A stretch of 64,000 bases of DNA from Amblyomma americanum. Its lineage: Eukaryota > Arthropoda > Arachnida > Ixodida > Ixodidae. The notes under the pieces were generated by a model. The model saw only the letters and a list, made by a program, of their open reading frames with translations, searched no databases and was not told the DNA's origin. Location of the stretch: positions 77,350,350-77,414,349 of the forward strand of contig NC_135507.1 in assembly GCF_052857255.1 (NCBI RefSeq). The letters run 5' to 3'. Below are positions 33,093 to 44,281 of the stretch, piece after piece. Each line of letters starts with the position of its first letter. The first letter of the stretch is position 1. The position numbers and the translations under genes are program-made.

Positions 33093-33532
33093 TGACAGGG
33101 TTTGCTGTACCGCCTCTATCATCTCGCCTCTGGTTGAGAGGTTCGACAGGTAGTACTTCCGAAGTCTTGCTGATCACAGGTGTTAAGGCTTGCCCACGAT
33201 AGCCCGTTGGCGGGGCATCAGGGCATTAAGAAGACTACAGATCGACCTATGGAAGAATTCTACGTGCCGGTAGTGCAGGAGGAGATTAAGAGGTTTGTCA
33301 GGTCGTGCGACACATGCCAAAGGACGTGCCCGAAAGGCAAAGTAGGGAAAGCTTCGTTGTAACGCATGCCTCTTATCGACACTCCATTTGGTCGGGTCGG
33401 TGTCGATATTGTCGGTCCGCTGTCGCCGACATCGGTGAAAGGGAATAAATATATTCTCCCTCTCGTCGATTTTGCTACGCGGTATACCGACGCCGTAGCT
33501 TTGCCAAAGATAGATTCAGCAACCGTGGCTGA

Positions 33533-33850
33533 CCCGCCGCGGTGGCTCAGTGGTTAGGGCGCTCGACTACTGATACGGAGTTTCAGGGTTTTAACCCGAC
33601 CGTGGCTGCTGCGTTTTTATGGAGGAAAAACGCTAAGGCGCCCGTGTGCTGTGCGATGTCAGTGCACGCTAAAGATCCCCAGGTGGTAGAAATTATTACG
33701 GAGCCCTCCACTACGGCACCTCTTCTTCCTTTCTTCTTTAACTCCCTTCTTTATCCCTTCTCTTACGGCGTGGTTCAGGTGTCCAACGATATATGAGACA
33801 GATACTGCGCCATTTCCTTTCCCCCAAAACCAATTATTATTATTATTATT
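33533..33850 (+). mobile_element. SINE in gypsy integrase, 12-bp target duplication
   Basis: The full-length plus-strand copy begins CCCGCCGCGGTGGCTCAGTG and ends in (ATT)n. AACCGTGGCTGA occurs at 33521-33532 and 33851-33862. The B box is mutated (GGTTTTAACCC). Confidence 0.96.
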
Positions 33851-34154
33851 AACCGTGGCTGAAGTTTTAGTCGAGATGTTTTCCCGAATAGCTTTTCAGA
33901 GAGAGATCCTGTGTGATCAGGGCTCCTGTTTCAATTCCGAGATGATGAGAGAGCTCAATAATCTCTTGGTGAAACATCTCATCCCGACCCCTTGGCATCC
34001 AATGTGCAATGGGATGGCGGAGAATTTTAACGGCACATTCAAGCAGATGCTGCGGAAGCTCAGTCAGGACCAGCCCAAGATATGGGATCATTACAGCGCT
34101 CCGCTTCTGTTCGCATACGGAGAGGTGCCGCAGGCGAGTCTGGGGTTTTCTCTG

Positions 34155-34220
<66 letters not shown>
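34155..34220 (+). repeat. (AAT)n microsatellite
   Basis: About 20 AAT units form the SINE tail. Poly-Ile and poly-Asn frames across it are artefacts of the repeat. Confidence 0.97.
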
Positions 34221-34549
34221 TTATAATAATTGGTTTTGGGGGAAAGGAAATGGCGCAGTATCTGTCTCATATATCGCTGGACACCTGAACCGCGCCGTGA
34301 GGGAAGGGATAAAGGAGGGAGTGAAAGAGAAAAGGAAGAAGGAGGCACCGTAGTGGAGGCCATATACCTGGGGTGAAGAAGAAGTGGAGGGCTCCGGAAT
34401 AATTTCGACCACCTGGGGATCTTTAACGTGCACTGACATCGCACAGCACACGGGCACCTTAGCGTTTTTCCTCCATAAAAACGCAGCCGCCGCGGTCGGG
34501 TTCGAACCCGGGAACTCCGGATCAGTAGTCGAGCACCCTCACCACTGAG
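34155..34549 (-). mobile_element. SINE with expanded (AAT)n tail, joined to gypsy, copy 2
   Basis: The minus-strand SINE body is about 34221-34549 and the tail is an (AAT)n expansion (34155-34220). It carries an extra ~30 bases (near 34359-34390, CATATACCTGGGGTGAAG) next to a repeated GTGGAGG that copy 1 lacks. The head ends at ACTGAG exactly as in copy 1. Confidence 0.92.
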
Positions 34550-35212
34550 TTGATATTTGGACATGTGCGAGGACCGCTCGCAGTCCTGAGAGAGCTCTGG
34601 ACAAGGGAAGAGCTGGGAGAACACAAGAAGCTGACACATGGTTACGTTCTCGATCTAAGAGAACATCTGGAGCAAACTGTGAGAGCAGCACATCAAAATT
34701 TGTTGCGTGCTCAACATTCGCAGAAGAGATATTACCATAGAAACAGCAGAAAGCCTCATTTAAGGGTGGGCGATAGTGCCCTAATACTTTTGCCGAACAG
34801 CCACAATAAACTGCTAATGAAGTGGAGTGGTCCTTTCGTCGTTTGTGGCAAAAAGAACGATGTGGATTATTGGATCGACTTGGGCCACACTAGGAAGCTC
34901 TTCCACACCAATATGCTTAAGCGATACGAAGAGCGTGCGCCCCAAGGGACCGGGCAGGTGTCATCTTTCGTTGCAATCGGAAAAGGTTACTCAGTCTCGG
35001 AAGACGTAGGTGCTGTTTGCAGGAGTCATTTGTAAGGTGCCGGAGGGTGATGTCCAACGTACAGAACTACTATCCGATGTTTGCAATTGTTGCCTGTGCA
35101 AATGTAGCCTGTTAGTGTTTGTACGGTATTTTTTCCCCTCGTTCTCCGGCAATGGGTTGTTCAATGTGTGCATGTTCACCTTTCTGGTAGAGGCGTGTTT
35201 AAAGATTGTGTC
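34221..35212 (+). repeat. Duplicated SINE/gypsy chimera, copy 2 (partner 27918-28871)
   Basis: It shares the SINE, the SINE-gypsy junction, the integrase C-terminus and the following non-coding DNA up to about 35212 with copy 1. In this copy the upstream integrase is present, so it is the more complete locus. Confidence 0.85.
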
Positions 35213-36711
35213 TGATGTTTTCCATGGTTTTAGTTTCCCTTTTGCCGGATGTAAACTGGTGTACCCCATGTTCCCTCTGTGCGCGTTTCCTTGTGCCTCC
35301 ATGTGCCACTGTGTAAAGTGCCTTTTGTGACTACGGCGTCGTCGAACTTGTCAGTTTATCACGTGAACATAAGGTTTTTGTGCACCAACGGAAGTTTTTT
35401 TTCTGTGTGAAAAAACTTTTTCGAAGGGGGCCGCATACGTGAGGTGCACAACAAATCATCAGAGGATTTTTGAACGCCTTGCGTCAACAGTGGCGCGTCG
35501 GACAGCGGAGCGCTGCTTGTGTGCGCGTGCGAAGGGTGTATGCGAGACGACGACGAAGAAGAGTGGCGAGCGCGAGGAGCGGTGAGCTGACCTGTCAGAA
35601 AACGGATGTGTGAAGACAGGGCAGCGGAGATCCTGTCATTCAAGAGTGGAGGTGGCAGTCGTCGGACGTCGGCTCCGTGCTGCCGTGAACCTCCCTTGGA
35701 TCACCGACGGAAGCCTCCTGCGTTCTCTGCAAGTGTGGAGGTGGCAGCCGATGGATTCATGAGGGTCCGTACTGCTGTAAGGCACTCTGGGATAGCGCGC
35801 TTTAAGCCCCCGGCGATTCGTGACGCCGTCAACGGGACCTGGATACGCTTGTTCTTTCTGCTGATGGCAATTTCTTCGGGCTGCTGACGGGAGTTCACCG
35901 GCGTGTCCCTATGTTCCTCGCCGGTCCTACTACCACCTGGCTCCCTTCCTCCGCTTCTTTCGACGCATCGCCAGCAACGCGTCGCCCTACATCGACCCGC
36001 GTTCGCCCTGTCTGCAAGGCATCCCAGCTTCACATGGGACACTCTACATCTGGCGAACTTTTTCCTTTTATTCTGTAGTGTTGCACGCTTGTTGAGTGTG
36101 TTTTTCTTTTTGGCATGTGCGTTCCTTATTAGCTGCTTTCCTTTACATTATAAATACGGCTTCGTTTTGTTTTGTTTGATCTCTTTGTACTCTTTTTCGA
36201 ACCTGCACGCCATAGCGTTCCCATTCAGAAAGTAGGGGACGCGCTACCAATTCGGGACAACGCGCTGTTCACTGTACACATTCCGGCTTATCACGAACCG
36301 CATGACATGTCAGCCTTCCCAGCTGCAAGGCGTTTTAGTCAAGGTGTGATAACAGCTCAATTCCCAGCAAAGCCCAGCAGCCTGGATGACCTGAGGCATC
36401 TAGAAGGCTTACTTCGGAAGCAAGATAAAAGAAGGAATTTCTAGGGCGTCTACGATAGACTACATTAGGGCGTCTACAAAAGAGGGCCACGCCCGAATAG
36501 GTGTGGCCACTGCCTGTATCTCCGCGACGTGTGGCGCCAACCAATTCCGTGGCTTCTTTTCGTGCAAGTAGAACTATGAGCCTAACTTTCTAAAACCGTT
36601 GCGCACCGGTCGGAAACAGCAGTGTCGAGACCAGTCGCTGTTGCTTGTGTGGTAGCGTGCATTGCAGCGTTGGAAAGCGTGGAATCTAGATCGCGTTTTC
36701 TCTTTTTCGTG
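35213..36711. other. Unassigned; possible gypsy 3' region, then kinase 5' flank
   Basis: 35213-36240 may be the 3' end or LTR of the gypsy remnant (a purine run near 35420, a TATA-like TATAAATA near 36150), but no second LTR copy is available to prove it. 36440-36711 precedes the kinase start and should contain its promoter and 5' UTR; it is GC-rich with AACCAATT near 36540. No other gene is recognised. Confidence 0.3.
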
Positions 36712-36804
36712 ATGGCTCCTGAGACGACCAGCGACAAATTCTCCGACGTCGTCATCGACACGAATTCCCAGACGGAATACACCCGCGGCAAGTTCCTCGG
36801 CAAG
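36712..36804 (+). CDS. plk1-like: Polo-like kinase, exon 1 (N-terminus and start of P-loop)
   Basis: ATG at 36712 sits in a good context (CGTGATGG). The 31 codons end …NSQTEYTRGKFLGK and stop at a GTATGT donor in phase 0. YTRGKFLGK corresponds to the start of the Polo kinase domain (YVRGRFLGK in PLK1, from memory). The frame is also open upstream without a better start. The N-terminal extension is short and acidic/Ser-Thr rich. Linkage to exon 2 across 13.4 kb is inferred from phase and sequence continuity. Confidence 0.75.
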
Positions 36805-36904
36805 GTATGTCGCCTTATAACAACGGGCACGGTGCCTTCTACACCGCAGAACGCGCAGGTACCCTTTTAGCATAGCCTGATGTTAAAAGCGCCCCGTGAA
36901 GGAA

Positions 36905-37575
36905 GCCAGAATATCAATTGCTGCTGTAGCTTTGTCGCGGATCTTCCCGGAGAACACTCGGACCGAAAGAATGGACTAGGAGACAGGTGTACGCACACAG
37001 ACGCACATTTATTACACCCTACGTGACACACACACTAGCACGCAAACCTAACACAAAACACAGGCTATAAATACACACGACCCGGGAACACTGCTACTAG
37101 CGTCTGCTACTAGCGTTCTACTGTTAGCGGTCGGCGTTCGTGCTCGCAGTTGGTTCGGTGCGGATGCGGCGTTGCATGGGTCTAGTAGTCGGAGTCGAGA
37201 TGGCGTTCGACGTGCTTGGGCTGGCGTCGCTGGCAGCGTCGTTGGCTGCGTCGTACAAGCTCCCGGTCCAAGCGCCCGTGGAGTTGATGCCATTGTTGGC
37301 GTTGGGGGCACCACCCGGATGGGTAGCAACAGCGCTGGAGACACCCCTGGCCATAGCAGGTCGTAGCGGTCTCAGTTAACTCCCTGGAACGGGCTCAGGA
37401 ACGGCAGGAAGTCCCCGATGCAAGGCCGTAGAACGAGAGCTCACTGGAGCAGTAGCCGTCGTCGCTCTCATCCAGCCGCAGCGTCCCTGACCCGCCGGAG
37501 CCTCCGCTTCTTTGTTCTCCCCCCCCCCCCTCCCCGTGCCTCGCTCTTCCTCGCCCTTTTATAGCCTTGGCGTTA
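36905..37575 (-). repeat. LTR-like block antisense in kinase intron 1
   Basis: On the minus strand a TATA box (TATAAAA, 37557-37563) in GC-rich DNA is followed about 545 bp later by AATAAA (37008-37013), a promoter-to-polyadenylation layout typical of LTRs. A C-run lies at 37520-37530. No gag/pol is attached. Ends and a target duplication were not resolved, so solo LTR is a suggestion. Confidence 0.4.
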
Positions 37576-38138
37576 GGTAGGTAGGTAGGCCTGAGACATT
37601 GCTGGCACATACCCACTGCGGGGGAGTGGCCAAGACACAGGCGGTTAATTGCTGGATACAGGAAAGTTTTCACGGGAAAAGGAGTGGTAATAGTATGCAG
37701 GCTGATAGATTGGAAGACGCAAGGACAGAGGTTCTGTTAACTTTGAGATCTAGGACGGTAAAGTGGCTTAATGTGCTAATAGTATACAATGTCTGTAATG
37801 TTTCAGTGTCGTACTGATGGAGAGCGGTAAAAAATATTACAATGGGAGCCGCTGCTTTTCTTGTAGGAAATTTTGCACAAAAGAGCGCACACTACTGTCG
37901 CTTCGTCCATGCAAAGAAGTACCAATGGAAACAACAACCGCGGAGGACACAGGCAAACCTAGTTGATGAAATGGAATTTGCAAAAGACGCTTCCTTAAAT
38001 GATAGAAGCGGCGGCAGAGCAGCAGGAAGTGATCTATCGTCTCAGGTTCGGCACAAAAAGGGCACAATGGGGAACTCGCCAGGCCTGATCTGTGTAGGTA
38101 GAACTTTAGAATGGGAACCCGGCAAAGCAAACGCGCTA

Positions 38139-40763
38139 AGGGCACAGGGTAAGGTAAAATTAGAAAAAAATCGTTTATTTTTCTTTTGGAATTTTAGAAG
38201 TTCAATTCTTTCTACACATGTTCCATGATCGCACTTTCCTCAGAAAGCCATATTTACGGCTGAAAAGCGCTTTTTCCGAAACCAAGTAGTGAGCGGCCAC
38301 GCCTTCTTTCAGGATTAACGTCAATTTTTTCAACCAAAAAGTCCACCACCTGATTTCAAAACTTGTCTAAAATCAGCTACATATAAAAAATTGTCTGGAA
38401 ACTATTGTACAGCTCTTCTTTTTTAGCCAAGACAATCCTGAGACGCTTTGCACGTTTTTTTCCACGTTTCTGCAACCTTCATGCAGCTGCGTCCGAGTGC
38501 TATCCCTTTCGATCAGTATTGTAAATTGTGCCGGTGTTGGTTGCTGCTGATAAGTTGAGATGCCCTGGGCAAAGAAGGCCTTCGTCAGGCGTGAATTTCA
38601 CGGCAACCGCTACGCTCATCGTGAAAAAGCAAAAGGATGTCCACGACCGAATGAGATCCCGAACGCCGAACGCGCCAGCTCCTCGACATCGAAGCTTTCA
38701 AGATTTTCTCTGTGCTTCCAGGAAGAGGATGTGCTACAGAGCAGCAGCCAATATACCTTAATGGACATGGACGGCATTTGTGCCGCAATTACACAGATTT
38801 GTGTGTGCAGAGAGTGCGGTGGAAGTGTTGAGCTCATCGAAATTGTGACAAAACGGGTAGGTGTTGCAAGCGTTTACAGTTTGAACTGTGAAGTGTGTAG
38901 TGCCGCACAACGATTTGAGACGTCGAAGAAAACTACTTCTGGCCTCTATGAAGCCAACCTCAGGTTAGTGTATGCCTTGAGGTTCATTGGTAAGGGAATG
39001 GCTGCAGGAAATATACTCTGTGCTATGCTAAACCTTCCTAAGCCGCCGACAAAGTTTGCGAAATACAATCAAGAGCTTCTAGGTCACATCGAAGCTGCTG
39101 CTCAGGAGTCGATGAAAAGGGCAGCTGACGAAGCTGTGCAGCTGAATGAGGGGGTCAAAGACATCGCAGTTGCTCTTGATGGAAGCTGGCAGAAGCGAGG
39201 CCACTTCCAATAACGGCATAGTCTCTGCGACCAGTGTAGACTCTGGGAAAGTGCTGGATGTGGAGGTTTTGTCTAAACGTTGTCCAAAGTGCAGCATCAA
39301 GGGTACAAACAGTGACCCCCTTCATAGAGAGGTGTGCCAAAGCAACTACCAAGGCACCAGCGGTGGAATGGAAGTCGCAGGAGCATTGAAAATTTTCGGC
39401 AGGAGTGAGGAGCTTCACGGCGTTCGATACGTCAAATACCTTGGGGATGGTGACAGCAAGGCTTTTATGGCTGTGAAGGCACAAATGCCATATGGTGATT
39501 CCGTTGAAATATCCAAGGTTGAGTGCATAGGGCACGTGCAAAAAAGGATGGGCACAAGGTTACGAAGGCTAAAAAAAGGAAACAAAGCAGGAAAACTCTC
39601 TGATGGAAAGAGCCTCTCGGGCCGAGGCCGACTGACTGATGCAGTAATAGACAAGCTCCAGACGTACTATGGTTTGGCCATCAGAAGAAATGTAGGAAAC
39701 CTGGATGAAATGCGAAAGGCCGTTTGGGCAACCTTCTTCCACTGCCATGGACTTTGCCCAAAGGGACCTGATACGTGGTGTGCCTTCAACAGAAGTCAGT
39801 CAGAGGGCAAGCCATTTTTCCACAAGGAGAGTTTGCCTGCATCTGTCTTGGAGGCTATCAAACCCATTTAGAGGGAGCTATCGAAGGCTGATCTCCTAGA
39901 GAAGTGCCTGCATGGGCGAACTCAAAATGCAAATGAGTCGTTCAACCATGTTGTTTGGGAACGCGCGCCAAAGAATGTGTTTGTTAGGCTTCGGACCCTA
40001 CGGATGGCAACACTGGTTGCCGTTCTTTCATTTAATGATGGTAGCATCGCACGGGCCAACGTTTTGAAGGCGTGTGGATTGAACCCAGGGAGCAACACCA
40101 TCAAGTGGCTGAGGGAAGCTGACCATAAGCGCATGTACTTTGCGGACCGAGCAACACGACAGCTTACAAAAGAGGCCCGACAGTCAAAACGACAAGCCGA
40201 AAAGCAAAAAAAAAAATGACGGCGACAGTGACTACGAAGCAGGGGGAGACGTTTCTGCGAATAAAAAATGGTTTTTCACATCTTTTTTCTCTTTACGCTC
40301 TATTATCTCAAAACAGTGTTTTTTCTTACAAAGGTACCATTATTTCCAATGCCTTCCAAGACAGACGGCTGATTTTTTTTTGCAATCATCTACATAAGTG
40401 TTGCCAACTACTGAACTAGAATTAAGCAATTTCACTGAGCAGTTATTCTGTTATGAATTTTGAAATGCGCAAAGAAAGGCCAGATTTGTGTACAACCGGA
40501 AAAAGTTTTATTAAAAATCGAATTTTCAACACATTTCAAATATTCTAGTTCAGTAAAAAGAGCACAAAATTTGGCAAACAATTATATATGTATTATTAGG
40601 CTACTGTTCTTAGTTAGTGAGAAACATGTACCTCAACATGGCCTAAAATGCATGGGAAGTATAGGGCTTACTAGAAAAGCAGCGCTGAACAGACGAGGAC
40701 AGAGACGAGGCGACAAGGACGGGCGCTGTGCCCGTCAAGGACGGGCGCTGTACCCTGTGCCCT
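38139..40763 (+). mobile_element. DNA transposon with 13-bp TIRs and TA duplication
   Basis: AGGGCACAGGGTA at 38139-38151 is repeated inverted as TACCCTGTGCCCT at 40751-40763. TA flanks both ends (38137-38138 and 40764-40765). Removing the element and one TA rejoins the antisense LINE reading frame across the site (EVS to LARLLCRVP), which proves the boundaries. It encodes one transposase remnant on the plus strand. Near the right end a GACGGGCGCTGT unit is duplicated (40717-40750). Confidence 0.88.
38560..40219 (+). pseudogene. Mutator-like (PF20700-type) transposase, near-intact
   Basis: Frame 1 covers a Cys pair region (CVCRECGGS, NCEVCSAAQRF), NLRLVYALRFIGKGMAAG and IAVALDGSWQKRG. A frameshift lies near 39195-39209. 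Frame 2 gives SVDSGKVLDVEVLSKRCPKC, VRYVKYLGDGDSKAF, ECIGHVQKRMGTRLRRLKK, KLQTYYGLAIRRN and HGLCPKGPDTWC. TAG at 39869-39871 interrupts it, and it continues as KCLHGRTQNANESFNHVVW, ending with a basic tail at 40217-40219. LDG and GDGD hold likely catalytic Asp residues. Arthropod genomes carry many such proteins. Two lesions only suggest a young copy. Confidence 0.85.
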
Positions 40764-43620
40764 TAAAGAGACCTCTAGTCTGCGCGAGCTCCAGTCTTTG
40801 CTACTCCAAGGATGCAGAAGATGCTGTTATTCGGGAGATGATGTAAGAGCCGAGGCACCAAATTCCTGAAATATTGTGTAGCTGCGCACCTCACCGCAGC
40901 TGTGTATGCACATGTTGGCAGGACAGCAACAATTCCGCCGCAGAGAGAGGCCCTTGCTATGGAATCTGCAACCTCATTTAGGTGAAAGCCCATGGGACCT
41001 GGTAACCAAATCAACCTTACCGAGTTTAGATGGAGCGGAATCAGGAACATAAAGAGGCGTAATGCCCGAGACTCAGTGGGTGAGGATAATGAGCAAATAG
41101 ACAGAGAGTCCGTCATAACAAAGACCTGGGAAACGGTAGTTTCTAATTTTCGTAAGGATAAGATTGCTGCTAATAAATCAGCCGGAAAGATTGGAGTGAT
41201 GTCAGGAAGATAGAGAGTAAAAGACCAAACTAGTGAATGCGAAAAAATTCCCACACCTGCCTGTTCGCGATCCTGCGAGGCATCGGTAGCAATAAGAACA
41301 TGAGAGGGAAAGGACCTAAGGTGGTCCTGCAAAAAAGCCCTGAAGAAGCGGAAAAGGCTGCAGCTTTGCATTTGATGAGAAAATGTCATCGAATTCAATG
41401 CGGAGAGAAGATGAGTTGTTATACATTTGGCGGACATCTGTGAAATGAATGTTTATGGGATCAAGGAGGGACTGCAAGAAACATATCGGCGGAGTATGAA
41501 GACGAGACAAGGCGGCATTAAATAAAGCGGAAGGTTGACTGAGAAATATTATACTGGAAGCGTGAAGAGATGAGTCGCACAATTTTAAAAATGTTTGAAC
41601 TGTTAAAAGGCGAAACCTAGCTGATAACGATGGGATTCTCGCCTCAAGGTGCAGAACAGCATTGGCGACATATTTTGCAAGCCCCAGACAGAGGCCCAAC
41701 GCCTCACGCTCCAAGAGCACAAGAAGGCAAAGTTTATAGGCAGGAGCTCCTGAGAATAAAACACGCCCGAATTCATAATTTGGAGGACGTACATTTTATA
41801 AATCATCAGATGTGTATGCCTCCTCATGTCTGACCTAGAACTACAAATCCTGCGCTGGATGCCAATGGCCCGAACTCCTTTTTCAGAAAATTGCTCAATG
41901 TGTGGCCACCAGTATAGAGCCGTATATTACTTCGAGATATTTCACCCTCTGAACTCGAAGAATTATGTTATTCTAGAGACCAGGCAGATATTTACAGGAA
42001 GAGAAACCGGAAATACTAACAATGCGCATTTCTTCACATTGAGGGAAAGATGAATTCTTCCTAACCATTTGTCAAGAACATTGAGGTAATTTTGCAGGGT
42101 TCGATAAAGACTGTGAATGTCACCTGCTGATGCAAAAAATGCAATATCGTCGACGTACACATAAGTTTTCACATTTGAATGCTGCAGTTGAGCTTAGAAC
42201 AAAGCTAAAAAGAACAGGTGAGAGTATTGATCCTTGCGGTATACCTCTTGTCTGTTGAAATCTCCTTGAGGAACCACCATTTTGGCAGCAATAAAATTCT
42301 CTATTTTCCAAGAAAGCATAAATCCAGGCTACAAATTAGGTCGGGAAGTTGAGGTCCTGTAATCTGAGTAACAGAGTCGAGTGCTCAACGCTGTCGTATG
42401 CTCTACTGATATCCGAGGTGACAAGCGCTGCAAACAGTTTTCTATTGCATGCTTATTTAATACGATTCTCTAGGTCAGTATGAGCACACCAAATTGAACA
42501 ACCTGTCCTGAAACTAATTTGACAGGGATTCAAGAGAGCAGTTTAAGAAATGAATTACGTGACACGGCTGAGAAGGACCCTTTCCACCAATTTTACTAGG
42601 TTTGATGTTAATGAAATAGGGCGTATGTTGTCTAAACTTAAGCTTTCCCTTTGCTTTTTAAGCAATGGAACTATTTCAGCAAGACGCCACTCATGAGGTA
42701 TCCAAGGACCTTTAATGAAATGGTTAACAAGAGCCAACAGGTCTTCAGGAGATTCATTGAACAAAATTTTGACCATAGATGAAGCGACCTTATCGGGGCC
42801 AGGTGCGGCTGGGGATAAGCGCAGAACAATATGCGACAGCTCAGGCATAGATACCTCAGTGAAATCATTTGAGGTGCATGTGAATACGGCAGGAGAAGGT
42901 ATAGCAGATGTAAAGTAAAGCTCTAGACTACACGCAATATCCTCTAAGGCCTTTGCGATGTCAGCAGCAGACTGAACGAGGGATTCAATGTTGACAGCCG
43001 GTGGAATCACCGTGTTGCGCCTCATAAAATTAAATAATGATCATGTATTTTCTGATTATGAAGGAAAATCATAATGATTTGTATTAAACCCCTCCTTTGC
43101 AAGGGCGACAGTGCGCTTAAATGTTGCTGCCACATACTTATATTCCAACCAATTTTTTTAACATTGATTGATGAGAAGTTTCTTCCAAGCTGCTTTCCGT
43201 CGTCTATATGCAGGCGTGCACTCAACATTCCACCAATTGTTCGCGATTGTACTCTTGGTTTCCTTAATCTAAAATTCATACTTTTGGCTTGCATGGTCCA
43301 GTACTGAACATAGATGTGTGGCCTTGCTTTTGGCTCAGCGCAAGGGTCTGAAGTTATTTGGAGAACTGATTTTAGCGTGTCTTTAAAGCATCTGTAATTT
43401 ATTAACGTGCGCTGATGTCGCTCAGGAAGAGTTAATTTACACGCAAACTTGAACCTAATCGGTAGATGATCACTGTTTGTTGCAACGTCAGCAGGCGCCC
43501 AAGATGTAACAGACTCCTGTGGAGAAAAAAGTTAAATCCAAATCAGAGCGGCATCGACTCCGAAAAAACGTAGGCAATCAGGAATTGTTACAGATCAAGT
43601 TGTCAGAAGCCCAATCAAAC

Positions 43621-43974
43621 AGTCTAGAACCAAACCTGTCGGTTTTAAACCCTTGGCGTTAGTCCACATAAGCCTTGTCGTCGTCTTCTCCTTCTTCTCT
43701 TCTCCACCAATCATCTCTCTCCACCTCATCGATTGCTTCTTCATCTTTAGTCTTCGGTTAATCCACGTCGTCTCCTTCACATGTCTTGCCTTCATAATTT
43801 TAATTTAGACTCCCTATTATACTTGACACGCTTCGGGCGTTGGGTAAAACGCAAATAAGGATTGAGGGCTCATGCGCTGCGCGAGTAGGCTAATGTGCAG
43901 CTTTTGGCAAACGTAACCATGTCACGGAAGTTAGCAGTGTGCAGCAATAATGGCGCCCCATAAGCTCTGTATAC
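43621..43974. other. Unassigned DNA between LINE and inverted-repeat element
   Basis: No gene is recognised. It includes a T/C-rich run near 43680-43740. Confidence 0.3.
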
Positions 43975-44155
43975 AGGGTGTTTAACCCAAGACTTTAGGC
44001 AATTTTTTTAAAAAAAGGCTTTTTCATTTCGAAGACCGCTTTAGCGGCATAGCATTGTGAGCGCCGCAGTACACCAGAATACAGCTAAGGTGTGCGAATT
44101 AGCAGGCTGGTTAGCCAATACCGAATAGTGTACTTTTCAGCTATTGCTGCAGAGT
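43975..44155 (+). repeat. Second copy of the MITE left terminal repeat
   Basis: From CAGGGTGTTTAACCCAAGAC to GTGTACTTTTCAGCTATTGC this matches about 36-215 with few differences. No right-hand partner repeat follows, so the copy is truncated. Confidence 0.88.
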
Positions 44156-44218
44156 TTCGGTTTCCTGGCGTAGGTGAAGGTAAATGCACTGCTATATTGT
44201 ACGCCAGGAAAGCGAAAC
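44155..44218. repeat. Short inverted repeat at the truncation point
   Basis: TTTCGGTTTCCTGGCGTA (44155-44172) pairs with TACGCCAGGAAAGCGAAAC (about 44200-44218) with little mismatch. It sits exactly where similarity to the MITE repeat stops. Confidence 0.65.
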
Positions 44219-44281
44219 GTAGGAAGAAGCACACGAAGTCATACTAAATACGGGCGCCAGCATAGTGCCTCACATTATGCG

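Larger units (their letters stand above)
33093..35040 (+). pseudogene. Ty3/gypsy integrase remnant broken by two SINEs
   Basis: The HHCC zinc module (LAHDSPLAGHQG, then CDTCQRTC) is followed by a stop at 33360-33362. The catalytic core begins with GVDIVGPLSP. A SINE (33533-33850) splits the core after SATVAD. It resumes with LCDQGSCF (Asp at 33915) and MAENFNGTFK (Glu at 34020). A second SINE and an AAT repeat (34155-34549) split the sequence after QASLGFSL. The C-terminal GPY/F-like part follows at 34550-35035. Only integrase remains. It is a different family from the 3495 element. Confidence 0.85.
37575..43620 (-). pseudogene. I-like LINE, antisense, interrupted by a DNA transposon
   Basis: Read from 43620 downwards it has an endonuclease end (VTSWAPADVATNSDHLPIRF, near 43450-43520). 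RT follows with MVKILFN and SLDNIRPISLTSNLVKLVER (42560-43025), then RGIPQGSILSPVLF (42200-42290). The YADD region is partly degraded (YVDDIAFF near 42150), and a thumb segment LGLCLGLAKYVANAVLHLEA is near 41680. RNase H has ATDASQDREQAG and MTDSLSIC (40775-41330). After the transposon the tail gives CPFCAEPETIDHFLLLC (38000-38060), a 3' UTR and a CCTA-repeat end near 37575-37590. Many stops are present. Confidence 0.82.

Noticed and set aside
33855..34288. Frames with poly-Ile or poly-Asn runs
   Set aside because: They run across the (AAT)n tail of a SINE. Only the integrase part before 34150 is real coding ancestry.
37048..37366. Ala/Pro/Thr-rich frames on both strands near 37050-37380
   Set aside because: They are low-complexity, open on both strands, and fall within the LTR-like GC-rich block. 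No domain is present.
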